Of a stretch of DNA of 64,000 nt, positions 44,441-52,726 are shown one piece after another. Origin of the DNA: Cognaticolwellia aestuarii (GTDB lineage: Bacteria > Pseudomonadota > Gammaproteobacteria > Enterobacterales > Alteromonadaceae); the NCBI RefSeq assembly GCF_002000025.1, contig NZ_MUZV01000003.1, forward strand, positions 186,001-250,000, given 5' to 3'. Under the pieces are notes generated by a model. That model searched no databases and was not told the origin of the DNA. It worked only from the letters and a program-made list of their open reading frames with translations. The stretch's first letter is position 1. The number at the start of each line of letters is the position of its first letter. The position numbers and the translations under genes were made by a program.

Positions 44441-44620
44441 CTAAGTTTTTATCGTTTGCTTTAACGCATTTAATTGTGTCGCTATTTCTTCCGCTTCAGC
44501 GGTGAGCATGGCGTAACCTTTAATGTCACCATTTCTTTGTGCCAACATAGCCTGCTCTAGCTTAGCTTCATAACTTTTATTTAATTTTTTACTCGGATCT
44601 TTTTTAAAAATAGAAAACAT
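44441..44620 (-). CDS. DUF6435 family small protein
   Basis: The 59-residue protein starts MFSIFKKDPSKKLNKSYEAKLEQAM and continues AQRNGDIKGYAMLTAEAEEIATQL. This is the DUF6435 pattern (MFxxFKxDPxKKL start, GDI...Y...A-E helix). It is a helical hairpin, basic at the N-terminus and acidic in the second helix. The function is unknown. The ATG at 44620 has no strong ribosome site but agrees with family starts. It lies below usual length cut-offs. Confidence 0.78.
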   Translation of the reverse strand: MFSIFKKDPSKKLNKSYEAKLEQAMLAQRNGDIKGYAMLTAEAEEIATQLNALKQTIKT

Positions 44621-44784
44621 AAATAGTACTCTTAATTAGACTGATGAATTTTAATCTCAACTTCAATTGTGAACATATAAAATGTTCTCTCCTACACAAC
44701 TCCTGAGTTTTCAATAACAACTACCTTGCTATATAGCAACGTGATTATCTTTTACTTGTCCTATGGTTAAAAAAATACAAGTCA

Positions 44785-44874
44785 CTATTTATAGCGATGT
44801 ATAGCCATATCAATATACATCACTGGCAATAAAAGCAAGATTGGTGTGGCTATAACAGTGACAATAGCGTCCAT
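44785..44874 (-). CDS. possible 29-residue membrane peptide
   Basis: A frame from ATG 44874 to TAG 44785 reads DAIVTVIATPILLLLPVMYI, followed by DMAIHRYK: one clear membrane helix with a basic end. It is open for 11 more codons upstream, to a stop, without a standard start. No ribosome site is visible. The remaining ~350 bases of the gap between DUF6435 and the EEP gene hold nothing else I can support. Confidence 0.25.
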   Translation of the reverse strand: MDAIVTVIATPILLLLPVMYIDMAIHRYK

Positions 44875-45052
44875 AATGATAATCGCTGTCGCATTGTCCC
44901 CCTGATATCATGCCCTCGACATAAAGAGATTATCCGAAAGTAATGTCCGCGCCATCTAAATACGTTTAAAAGTAAGTTTTAGTTTTATTATTGAGGTAAA
45001 TTAATTACATTGATCGCCAAAGTTAACTATTTAGTTTAAGAGTCCAGCCAAT

Positions 45053-46135
45053 ATGTTATTGACACTCATCTGTTGCACACTGTTTATTTTACTGGTTAGC
45101 TTATTACCTTTATTGCGTCATCCCCATTGGTTTATCAGAGGCATGGACTTTCCACGTTTGCAATTTACGATTTTAGCCGTAGCCTTATTATTCGCTCACT
45201 TTGTTTTTTTAGATATAAAAGCCCCTATCACGCAAATATTGCTTTTAGTTACCACATTGTGTGTTGTATGGCAGTTGTGGTGGATATTACCTTTTACTTT
45301 TGTCTGGCCAAAAGAGGTCAAGAACTCAGATGATCACAGCATCGATAAGCAACTAACGATACTGACATCAAATGTCTTTACACCCAATCGCCAAGCTGAT
45401 GCCTTAATTACCCTCGTTAAACAATATCAACCTGACGTACTCGTAACATTAGAGTCAGATAAATGGTGGCAAGAGCAGCTTAAAGTAATTGAAGTTGACA
45501 TGCCATACTGTGTTAAATGTCCGCTAGATAACCTTTATGGCATGCATGTTTACTCACGTTTACCGTTAAGCGAACAGGAAGTATGTTACTTAGTGCAACA
45601 AGATGTACCCTCTATACATACCGCACTTAAGTTAAGAACAGGAGACAAAATTCGTTTACATTTTCTTCACCCTGCACCACCAAGCCCAACAGAGAATACA
45701 GAATCTACAGAGCGAGATGCTGAACTGGTGATTGTTGCTCGTAGTATTGCTCAAACCAACCACCCCGTGATTGTAACGGGAGATCTTAATGACGTTGCTT
45801 GGTCTGCTACTACACGACTATTTCGCAAGATCAGTGGCTTATTAGATCCAAGAGTCGGTAGAGGTGCATTTAATACTTTTCATGCTGACTACCCCTTTGC
45901 TCGTTGGCCGTTAGATCATTTATTTCATAGTGATCACTTTACCTTACTTGATATTCAACGCTTACCCTCAATCGGCTCTGATCACTTCCCTTTACTTACT
46001 CGCCTATCATTTACACCACATCAAGGTGCTAATCAACAAGGGTTGCAAGTTCAGAATGAAGAACAGGTATGGTCAAAGGAAATTGCTGCATCAAAAGATG
46101 TCAGTAAAAGTGACGTGCCTAAGCCGATGAATTAA
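45053..46135 (+). CDS. endonuclease/exonuclease/phosphatase (EEP) family membrane protein
   Basis: The 360-residue protein has three N-terminal helices (about 1-20, 33-52, 57-80) and an EEP domain after residue 95. Catalytic blocks are visible: LTSNVFTPNRQADAL (Asn), DVLVTLESDKWW (Glu), VTGDLNDVAWS (Asp, Asn) and GSDHFPLLTRL (Asp-His). The family includes nucleases and phosphodiesterases; with membrane anchoring the active site is probably periplasmic. The C-terminal 35 residues are Gln/Glu-rich and variable. Confidence 0.88.
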   Translation: MLLTLICCTLFILLVSLLPLLRHPHWFIRGMDFPRLQFTILAVALLFAHFVFLDIKAPITQILLLVTTLCVVWQLWWILPFTFVWPKEVKNSDDHSIDKQLTILTSNVFTPNRQADALITLVKQYQPDVLVTLESDKWWQEQLKVIEVDMPYCVKCPLDNLYGMHVYSRLPLSEQEVCYLVQQDVPSIHTALKLRTGDKIRLHFLHPAPPSPTENTESTERDAELVIVARSIAQTNHPVIVTGDLNDVAWSATTRLFRKISGLLDPRVGRGAFNTFHADYPFARWPLDHLFHSDHFTLLDIQRLPSIGSDHFPLLTRLSFTPHQGANQQGLQVQNEEQVWSKEIAASKDVSKSDVPKPMN

Positions 46136-46372
46136 AGCCACTTAACAACAGTTAAATTAAGTCCTGTTCTGAACTCGATTTATCGGCAAATAAAGCCATA
46201 ACAGTGTTTAATCAGCTATAAATGCCCATATATACTAAGCACAGTGTGGCTAAGTTTATCAGCCGACGTTTTATGGTTAAGCTATTTAATCACACCTGAG
46301 CTTCGCGACAGAACTTTAGCTGCTAAAGCGCACTATAACGACTTTTTATCAATCCTTATTATGGAATAAACA

Positions 46373-46966
46373 ATGCAAGCACTAAATAAACAATTAGATT
46401 TTATTATTGAATTAGATCGACTCAAAGGTGTTTATCGACAAGCGCTTGTTAAATCTGATAAAAACAGATTTGAGAATAGTGCTGAACACAGTTGGCATAT
46501 AACGTTAACCGCTCAGATCCTTCATGAATATGCTGTAGAAAACGTTGATATTTCACGTGTTATGAGTATGTTGCTCATTCATGATATTGTCGAAATTGAT
46601 GCTGGCGATATGTTTGCCTTTTCCGATAAAGCAGCACTTGAAGAGCAAAGAGAAAAGGAAATGGCTGCGCTAACACGTATTTTTGGTTTGTTACCTCAAG
46701 AACAGTTTCAAAAGTATAAAGCCTTGTGGTTAGAGTTTGAAGGTGCAGAAACTATTGACGCAAGATTCGCTAAAGCAATGGATAGTGTTTTACCTTTACT
46801 GCAAAACATGAGAAATGAAGGCGGCAGTTGGGTTAAACATAACGTGAAAAAGTCGCAGGTTATTAAGCGCAACCGTTACCTTGAAGGCTTAGCACCTCAG
46901 CTGTGGCTGTATGTTTGTCAACAAATTGATTTTGCTGTCACACAAGGCTGGTTACTTGAAGATTAA
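46373..46966 (+). CDS. HD-domain hydrolase (YfbR/HDDC2-like)
   Basis: The 197-residue metal-dependent phosphohydrolase has the HD signature: NSAEHSWHITL (first His), LLIHDIVEIDAGD (His-Asp) and RFAKAMDSVLPLL (last Asp). It fits the YfbR/HDDC2 subgroup, members of which act as 5'-nucleotidases on deoxynucleotides. The start ATG follows TTATTATGGAATAAAC. Substrate assignment is inference. Confidence 0.9.
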   Translation: MQALNKQLDFIIELDRLKGVYRQALVKSDKNRFENSAEHSWHITLTAQILHEYAVENVDISRVMSMLLIHDIVEIDAGDMFAFSDKAALEEQREKEMAALTRIFGLLPQEQFQKYKALWLEFEGAETIDARFAKAMDSVLPLLQNMRNEGGSWVKHNVKKSQVIKRNRYLEGLAPQLWLYVCQQIDFAVTQGWLLED

Positions 46967-47099
46967 TATAAGCATTTGTATTTTATCGCGTTTATTTTAA
47001 CTAATATCTAAGTGAACTTTTAGTGAACAAGGCATAAAATCATTTCTGCTGGTCAGCCTCATTATTTTTGTCTTAACACAATCAGTATTGCAAAATAAC

Positions 47100-47130
47100 A
47101 AAAAGGCTTAGTATTACTACTAAGCCTTTA
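47100..47130. terminator. bidirectional terminator
   Basis: AAAGGCTTAGTA-TTA-CTACTAAGCCTTT with A and T runs on the two sides lies between convergent genes. Confidence 0.85.
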
Positions 47131-47174
47131 AAATTAGCTATGGTGTCTTACATGACCTAAGCAGCATGTATTAC

Positions 47175-47642
47175 TTATAACTGTTTATCAATACGCACAG
47201 TACCGTTAGCAAGATAAACCATGCGAATAGCATCTGTAGGTTGAAATAGCATTTGACGGTCTAAGTCTTGTATCACCATATACTCATCGCCACTTTCTAC
47301 TTTTATCATCAGCTCTACTAAATGTAGTGTTTTTTCACGATATTCGGGGTGGCGGTCATGAGCTACCGAACCACCAATGATAGCGCCTAATACTGTTGCA
47401 ACACCTCGGCCACTTCCGCTACCGAATTGATTGCCAATAGCACCACCGATAAGCGCGCCACCAAAGGTTTTCCAGCCTTGATTTTTATCTTGTATCAATT
47501 CTCGTTCAGTAATATTACGCACTGATAAGATGTGGCCAAATAAGATCTTTTCTACCGGCACAGCCTTATTACGTTCATAATCAGCATGCGCAAAAGGCAT
47601 TACTAACAGCCAACAGATTAATGATAAATAGATAGTTTTCAT
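47175..47642 (-). CDS. glycine-zipper 2TM-domain envelope protein
   Basis: The 155-residue protein has a signal peptide (1-20, ending FAHA). A glycine-zipper hairpin typical of Rickettsia 17-kDa-antigen-like proteins follows (about 61-92): GGALIGGAIGNQFGSGSGRG, VATVLGAIIGGSVAHDR. A small beta-rich C-terminal domain (EYMVIQDLDRQMLFQPTDAIRMV) completes it. There is no lipobox cysteine. It is the last gene of a four-gene envelope cluster with LpoB, YcfL and a COG3014 protein. The role is probably membrane or wall association. Confidence 0.85.
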   Translation of the reverse strand: MKTIYLSLICWLLVMPFAHADYERNKAVPVEKILFGHILSVRNITERELIQDKNQGWKTFGGALIGGAIGNQFGSGSGRGVATVLGAIIGGSVAHDRHPEYREKTLHLVELMIKVESGDEYMVIQDLDRQMLFQPTDAIRMVYLANGTVRIDKQL

Positions 47643-47685
47643 ACTGCCCTCCGGATGAATGTTATGGCTTTACAAAACAACTGAC

Positions 47686-48288
47686 TTACCAGCCGACTGA
47701 TGCTTTAGTTTTGGTTTTACGAATCTCAGTTTCATCTGCCCAGTCCACTAAACCACTTTCAAGATCCATTAAACGTAGGGTAAATTTATAATACACGTCT
47801 GACTTATCCTGATTGCTTTTTACAATGCTCGATAAATTGCCGTATAACATATATTGTGCGCCAACTTGACGACCAAACTGTAGCGCCTTGCTTGGGTCAA
47901 CCATACCACCATCATGTTGAAATTTTAATTGCTCACGTGCAGCTTCAACGCGTCCCATATCTATAAAACGAAACTTACCTGAACGCAATAATTTGGTTGA
48001 TATTGAATCAGTAATCGACTCAGTATCTATATGTTCACTGGTTTTGTTTTTTAAGCGCTCAATAAATATTACGGGGCGAGTATTTTGCGTTAACGTACCA
48101 ACAACCGGTGACAACAGTAATGAATCAGTCATTTGAGCTGCGACTTTTTGAAGATCTGTTGAGCCAAAATTAATATCAGTGGTTTCTACGGCGGTGGCGT
48201 CTCCATAACGAACAACTGATTTATTAGCACAACCAGATGCGATAACAAGGGTTAAGCCGAGTGTTGTTACTAGTGCTAATTTATTCAT
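47686..48288 (-). CDS. lpoB: penicillin-binding protein activator LpoB
   Basis: The 200-residue outer-membrane lipoprotein activates the bifunctional murein synthase PBP1B. It has a lipobox (LVIASGCANKS, Cys at 20) and the family domain: SPVVGTLTQNTRPVIFIERLKNKTSEHIDTESI, GKFRFIDMGRVEAAREQL and ASVGW at the C-terminus. The linker before the domain is short compared with E. coli LpoB. It is third in the minus-strand cluster after YcfL, 18 bases downstream of it. Confidence 0.93.
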   Translation of the reverse strand: MNKLALVTTLGLTLVIASGCANKSVVRYGDATAVETTDINFGSTDLQKVAAQMTDSLLLSPVVGTLTQNTRPVIFIERLKNKTSEHIDTESITDSISTKLLRSGKFRFIDMGRVEAAREQLKFQHDGGMVDPSKALQFGRQVGAQYMLYGNLSSIVKSNQDKSDVYYKFTLRLMDLESGLVDWADETEIRKTKTKASVGW

Positions 48289-48306
48289 AATACGTTTCCT
48301 TAACTA

Positions 48307-48774
48307 TTAATATTCGTATGCTTTTTCAGGGACTTCACGAACATAAACACTGAATGTGCTGACATTAATGTTCGGTGCTAAACCTCGTAAAGTCGTTGAT
48401 TGTTGGCCATGTAACTCTATTGCTTGCCAGGGTGTTTTTCTTGCTTCAATCACAAAACCATCAGCGTCAAACCAATTAAAATGATATTGCAATTTTTGTG
48501 ATCTTTTATAGCGGCTGCTAAGTTGCAAATTAACTTCCAATAACCCATTGTTTTTACGTGACTTTACTTCACTAATAAACAAGCGTTTAGCTAAATCTGC
48601 ATTATGTACTTCCAGGTGCTGACTAAAATCATCACCTGGGGTCATAAGCCCCGTGCCTATTCCAGACGTTACCGGTGGTGTTTTATTTGCACATCCAGCA
48701 AACGCCAAAGTGCTCAGTAATGTCACAGCTAAACTCGCCGTGAGTTTTTTCAATTTATTGTTACTATTCAACAT
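48307..48774 (-). CDS. ycfL: YcfL family lipoprotein
   Basis: The 155-residue lipoprotein precursor has a lipobox (LSTLAFAGCANK) and the YcfL-type domain (LFISEVKSRKNNGLLEVNLQLSSRYKRSQKLQYHFNWFDADGFVIE...PWQAIELHGQQSTTLRGLAP). I start at ATG 48774 (MLNSNN), which has a perfect AGGAGG 6 bases upstream; the ATG at 48801 has no such site. In enterobacteria ycfL precedes lpoB, and the same order is kept here. The molecular role is not known to me. Confidence 0.9.
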   Translation of the reverse strand: MLNSNNKLKKLTASLAVTLLSTLAFAGCANKTPPVTSGIGTGLMTPGDDFSQHLEVHNADLAKRLFISEVKSRKNNGLLEVNLQLSSRYKRSQKLQYHFNWFDADGFVIEARKTPWQAIELHGQQSTTLRGLAPNINVSTFSVYVREVPEKAYEY

Positions 48775-48815
48775 ACTTCCTCCTGGCTTATGCTTATACA
48801 AGCCCTAATAGTGGT

Positions 48816-50237
48816 TTATAAATTAATCACTTGATAACCAGTATAGTTACCAATAGCTGAATAATAGATTAACGTCATCTTATTGGGCTTCACATCTAGG
48901 TTAATATCTTGTTGTTTTGTGTTAATTTGCACTTGTAACACTTGCTTACCTGCCGGTACCTGCATCCGCAAAATATCAACCTGATCAGGCAGTGTTGACC
49001 AACTTCGGGTATCAGCTCGCTCAGACGCTATGTTATAAATGCTAGCCAAAATATTGCCAACATCACCTGCTTCTCGACTCAACTTTTGCCGCATTTGTTC
49101 TTTGGCAACAACTCGTACAACTTGACGCGTTAACAATGCTGGTAATTGTTCTTGTAAGTCTTTTGCCGCTAATGATTGGAGACGAACAATTTCATTAGAT
49201 TGATAACTTTGCCCGCTATTTTTAACAATCGTGCTACTGTGTTGTGGTAAATTTTCTGAGTAAACGGGTAAAGAAAAACTAAAAAACTTTACCCCATTGT
49301 TACTTCGGCCAATGGGTAGGTTTAAGCTGACATCTTGTTTACTATTCACAATATCTTTTTCGATTAGAAATACTACTTGTCCTTGCGACCCAGCGGGCTT
49401 GCTTTGATATTTCCCAAAGCGGCGCTGAAAATGCTCTAAATCTTCTGTCATGCCTAACTTGCTTGCTAAACGCAGAATATCTTGCTGTAAATAAGTGTTT
49501 TCAGGGTATATTTCTATCGCCCGCTTATAATCAATGTAAGCATCATTTAACTCACCACTGGCTTCATATAAAATACCTGAAAGGTAAAAAGTAAAAGCGT
49601 TTTGAAAGCCATTTTTTACTTGGCCAATAGCACCAGCCATACTCGGGTAAGTATTTGCTAAACTGTCGGTATTCATACCTGACTCATATAACGAATTTTT
49701 GGTGTTATATATGTCGCCTTGATAAGCTTTAAGGGCATTTTCTTGCACTAAATTAGCACGACGAATTTCAACTAACGCCCCCGTAAGGTCATGCTGAAAT
49801 AAATAATTCAACGCTTGATAGCTGTGCAGCATACTTTGTTCGTAATAAGGCACTTGGTAAGAAATAGCATTATCATTACTCACGGAAGCGCCCAGTTTTT
49901 CAATGCCTCGACTCAGTTGAATTTTTGCTTTATTACGTTGTTCTTCAAGTTCGCTATAAGCTTGCGCAAAATTATTTTGGCTGGCTTGCCAGTTTGCCGC
50001 TAAAAACGCTAATCGTCCTCTTTCAAGCAAATTGAGTACATAGCTACCATCATTTTTTGATCGCTCTGCCAATAATGTTTGCGCCTTAATAAAATCCCCT
50101 TGGCGTTGTGCCGTTTTCACTGCTTGCATCTGGCTACTATAGCCTTGAAAAATATCAGCAAACTGTAACGAACTACAACCGAATAAAGTGCTAAACATTA
50201 CGGTTACAAGGATACGTTTCGAAAGAGGCTTTATCAT
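48816..50237 (-). CDS. COG3014-family lipoprotein, TPR-like
   Basis: The 473-residue protein has a lipobox (LFGCSSLQF, Cys at about 21) and a helical TPR-like N-terminal half (ALNYLFQHDLTGALVEIRRANLVQE, SGILYEASGELNDAYIDYKRAIEIYPENTYL). A C-terminal beta-rich part follows (QVLQVQINTKQQDINLDVKPNKMTLIYYS). It fits the COG3014 family found next to ycfL-lpoB in Vibrio and Shewanella relatives. It is the first gene of the cluster. It may be an envelope accessory factor for murein synthesis; this is inferred from context. Confidence 0.85.
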   Translation of the reverse strand: MIKPLSKRILVTVMFSTLFGCSSLQFADIFQGYSSQMQAVKTAQRQGDFIKAQTLLAERSKNDGSYVLNLLERGRLAFLAANWQASQNNFAQAYSELEEQRNKAKIQLSRGIEKLGASVSNDNAISYQVPYYEQSMLHSYQALNYLFQHDLTGALVEIRRANLVQENALKAYQGDIYNTKNSLYESGMNTDSLANTYPSMAGAIGQVKNGFQNAFTFYLSGILYEASGELNDAYIDYKRAIEIYPENTYLQQDILRLASKLGMTEDLEHFQRRFGKYQSKPAGSQGQVVFLIEKDIVNSKQDVSLNLPIGRSNNGVKFFSFSLPVYSENLPQHSSTIVKNSGQSYQSNEIVRLQSLAAKDLQEQLPALLTRQVVRVVAKEQMRQKLSREAGDVGNILASIYNIASERADTRSWSTLPDQVDILRMQVPAGKQVLQVQINTKQQDINLDVKPNKMTLIYYSAIGNYTGYQVINL

Positions 50238-50462
50238 TTGAATTAATTTATTTCCATACCATGGTACTGACAGTTTTTACTTTCGTTTTATTTAATGACG
50301 ATTTCTATTGGCAATCTTCATTGCTCATAACGTTGAATCAATTCACCACTTTTATAGTGCTAAAAGTAATCCTATTTAAGATCAGTAGCAATGATTACTT
50401 TGTTGTGAAAATGTAAGAAAGTTGGATGTTTTTGCACTTAGCGGTATAAGCTAAGTACAATA

Positions 50463-51239
50463 TTATTGATTGATAAGTATGCCGTCATCCACCCATGACA
50501 AGAGATAGTTTAAGGCTAATTGACTGATATCTTCATCAGAACTTTGACTTAAAAGCTGTTCACACAACTGAGCAAAATTATCACCGCTGAGCATCAAGCT
50601 TATCAAGCTATGCTCTTGTTGTGATAGTGATCTAAATTGCGTTAGCCGCTCGTTATTGCGCCATAATAGCCATACATTAGCAGCATGCTTGGCTGGCTCA
50701 GGCGCGTGTTGTTGTTTTAATGCTTGCCATGTTTCAACGGTATTAAAGTTAAAAGCAGCTATTTGTACACTCGGGTGAAAGCGAAAAACTAAACTAGGCC
50801 ATTGCTCATGAGGTATTTCCAAAAGCCTTTGTCTTGTAAATCGTGCCGCATCTTTCGCATCAAACGCTACCATCAATAAACGTTCAAAATGAGCTAATTC
50901 ACTAATAATAGGATGATTTTTAAAAGGTGTATGGTTAGCCAGGAAATTGGGCAATGCATCAGCAAAATTACGTAACGAGGTTTTATTTGAAGGATAAGCT
51001 GTGACATACCCGCTAACCATTTGCTCAAACAAATCATCGCCTAAATACATGCCTAACATTTGATGATCATTCTCAATAGTTTCTTTCAAGCGCATTCGGT
51101 AAGCATTTTTGTATATATGCAAACGCGCTGTACGGTTAATACTTCCATGTTCAACAACATGTTGAGCAATATCCGCTTTATCATCGATTAAATAGTTCAT
51201 CATCTGCTGTTGCAGGGAGTGTAATGAAAGTTTGCTCAC
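50463..51239 (-). CDS. bufC: BufC-like DUF2063 protein (bufferin maturation partner)
   Basis: The 258-residue protein matches the DUF2063/HvfC group that partners DUF692 enzymes in peptide-modifying systems. Its N-terminus (LQQQMMNYLIDD) is followed by the family's INRTARLHIYKNAYRMRLKETIENDHQMLGMYLGDDLFEQMVSGYV block and a late WLLWRNNERLTQFRSLSQQE. In studied relatives the partner binds the precursor and delivers it to the iron enzyme. The start is GTG 51239. It lies 82 bases after bufB and is the last gene of the operon. Confidence 0.9.
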   Translation of the reverse strand: MSKLSLHSLQQQMMNYLIDDKADIAQHVVEHGSINRTARLHIYKNAYRMRLKETIENDHQMLGMYLGDDLFEQMVSGYVTAYPSNKTSLRNFADALPNFLANHTPFKNHPIISELAHFERLLMVAFDAKDAARFTRQRLLEIPHEQWPSLVFRFHPSVQIAAFNFNTVETWQALKQQHAPEPAKHAANVWLLWRNNERLTQFRSLSQQEHSLISLMLSGDNFAQLCEQLLSQSSDEDISQLALNYLLSWVDDGILINQ

Positions 51240-51321
51240 GTCATTTATACTCTTAGTCTATGCCTCATTATCATAGCGTTATTTTACGGTTAACAAAACG
51301 ATAATGTCTTTATATGAACAT

Positions 51322-52158
51322 CTACTCATTCGACAAGCCTAGGGTCTGCTGAGCAATTTTTCGCGCGGTATCAACCTCTGCTAACAAGTCTACTAATGGG
51401 GGAATGTTATCATCACGTTCGATCATTGTACTGATCAAACCAAATCGTATCAGCGCCTGTTGGTAAAGTTGCCATACGGGATCTGCTACAGGGTGATCAT
51501 GTGTATCAATAACGTAGTCACCATAATCACTGTGCCCTGCTAAATGAAACTGTTTAACTTTGTCTTTTGTAATGCCGTTAAGGTAATCTTGCGGATTAAA
51601 ATGGTGATTTCGTGCACTAACATAAATGTTATTTATATCGAGTAGTATTTCACAACCAGAACGACGTGCAACCTCATTGAAAAATTGCCACTCTGTCATT
51701 TCTGAGCTTTTATAGCTTAAATAACTTGAAACATTTTCTAAGAGTATTGGTCTACCAAGAAAGTCTTGTACCTGCTCAACACGCTGGCATACATGCGTTA
51801 ATGCTTCATCATTGTAAGGTAAAGGTAATAAATCATGACTATTTTTTTCATGTGCGCCAGTCCAGCATAAATGATCAGAAATCCATTCAGGCTGTAATTC
51901 ATTACTGAGCACTTTGAGTTTGCGTAGATAATCGAAGTTTAGCGGGTCTGTGGAGCCTATTGATAATGAAACACCGTGCATCACCATAGGATAGAGTTCA
52001 CGAATACTGTGTAAATAATGCTTTGGCTTGCCTCCGTCAACCATAAAATTTTCTGAAACGACTTCAAACCAATCAATGTTAGGTTTGTCGTTGAGCACAT
52101 CCTGAAAATGTTCTGTTCTTAAGCCAAGGCCAAAACCAAGGAAGTGTTCAGGTACCAC
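51322..52158 (-). CDS. bufB: BufB-like DUF692 (MbnB/TglH-type) iron enzyme
   Basis: The ~278-residue TIM-barrel enzyme is of the DUF692 family, which uses a multi-iron centre to oxidise peptide cysteines. The blocks are VPEHFLGFGLGLRTEHFQDVL, FEVVSENFMVDGGKP (Glu, Asn), MHGVSLSIGSTDP (His), WISDHLCWTG (Asp-His), ILLENVSSYL, ILLDINNIYVSARN (Asp, Asn), FHLAGHSDYG (His) and IDTHDHPV. The longest frame begins inside bufA and its first 36 residues are a shadow. I place the start at GTG 52158, after the bufA stop and the hairpin, though no strong ribosome site is seen. TTG 52179 is an alternative. Confidence 0.9.
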   Translation of the reverse strand: MVPEHFLGFGLGLRTEHFQDVLNDKPNIDWFEVVSENFMVDGGKPKHYLHSIRELYPMVMHGVSLSIGSTDPLNFDYLRKLKVLSNELQPEWISDHLCWTGAHEKNSHDLLPLPYNDEALTHVCQRVEQVQDFLGRPILLENVSSYLSYKSSEMTEWQFFNEVARRSGCEILLDINNIYVSARNHHFNPQDYLNGITKDKVKQFHLAGHSDYGDYVIDTHDHPVADPVWQLYQQALIRFGLISTMIERDDNIPPLVDLLAEVDTARKIAQQTLGLSNE

Positions 52159-52165
52159 AACATCA

Positions 52166-52192
52166 GACAGAGAGAGCAAAAGCTCTCTTGTC
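52166..52192 (-). promoter_or_regulatory. hairpin between bufA and bufB
   Basis: AGAGAGC-AAAA-GCTCTCT (52171-52188), extendable with GACA/TGTC around one bulged base. It begins 19 bases after the bufA stop codon on the minus strand and ends just before the bufB start. There is no U tract. It is positioned to protect the precursor mRNA or reduce read-through into the enzyme genes. Confidence 0.6.
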
Positions 52193-52210
52193 AAATGATT
52201 AATAGGTTGA

Positions 52211-52681
52211 TTATTCGCCAACCGTACCTCCAACATCCTCACATGTTTGTGCAGCAAGTGCGACAAAACCATGACCTTTACATGCCGCTTGACCTTTACA
52301 GGCATTTTCTGCGGTTTTACAGTCGTTATGACCTTTACAAACATTTACCCCATAGCAGTGCGTCAACTCAGCCGTATTTACTGCGCCACGCCAGTCATCT
52401 TTCACTGTGCCACCAATGTCGTCACAAGTTTTTTCTGACATGGCAACAAAGCCATGGCCTTTACATGCCGCTTGACCTTTACAGGCATTTTCAGCCGTTT
52501 TACAGTCGTTATGGCCGTTACATTTGTTGACACCGTAACAGTGTGCCATTTCAGCAACATTGTTATTAACTGCAGCGGTTTTACTCGTTGACTCAGCAGA
52601 AACAGCTGTACAACCCATTAAACCAGCAACCGCTAATGCAACAGCAGCGCCTTGAAACTTAGCTTTAGTATTTTGACTCAT
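52211..52681 (-). CDS. bufA: BufA2-type metallophore precursor with two tandem six-Cys modules
   Basis: The 156-residue exported precursor has a signal sequence (about 1-29, hydrophobic core AAVALAVAGLMG, possible cleavage after VSA) and then two copies of a six-cysteine module. Copy 1 has Cys 48, 54, 60, 67, 73 and 86; copy 2 has Cys 109, 115, 121, 128, 134 and 147, an exact 61-residue shift. Residues 56-80 and 117-141 are identical (GHNDCKTAENACKGQAACKG, then HGFVA). BufA2-type peptides are matured by BufB/BufC, which convert cysteines to copper-chelating groups. C24 in LMGC could also be a lipobox. ATG 52681 follows GGAGAAG. Confidence 0.92.
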   Translation of the reverse strand: MSQNTKAKFQGAAVALAVAGLMGCTAVSAESTSKTAAVNNNVAEMAHCYGVNKCNGHNDCKTAENACKGQAACKGHGFVAMSEKTCDDIGGTVKDDWRGAVNTAELTHCYGVNVCKGHNDCKTAENACKGQAACKGHGFVALAAQTCEDVGGTVGE

Positions 52682-52726
52682 TATCTTCTCCGACCTTTCT
52701 GTTGTATTTATAGCTTTATAAGATAT

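Noticed and set aside
52236-52344. N-terminal extension of the BufB reading frame (rich in Lys, Val and His)
   Set aside because: It lies inside the bufA coding sequence in another frame, and the residues have no DUF692 similarity. The family homology begins at VPEHFLGFG.
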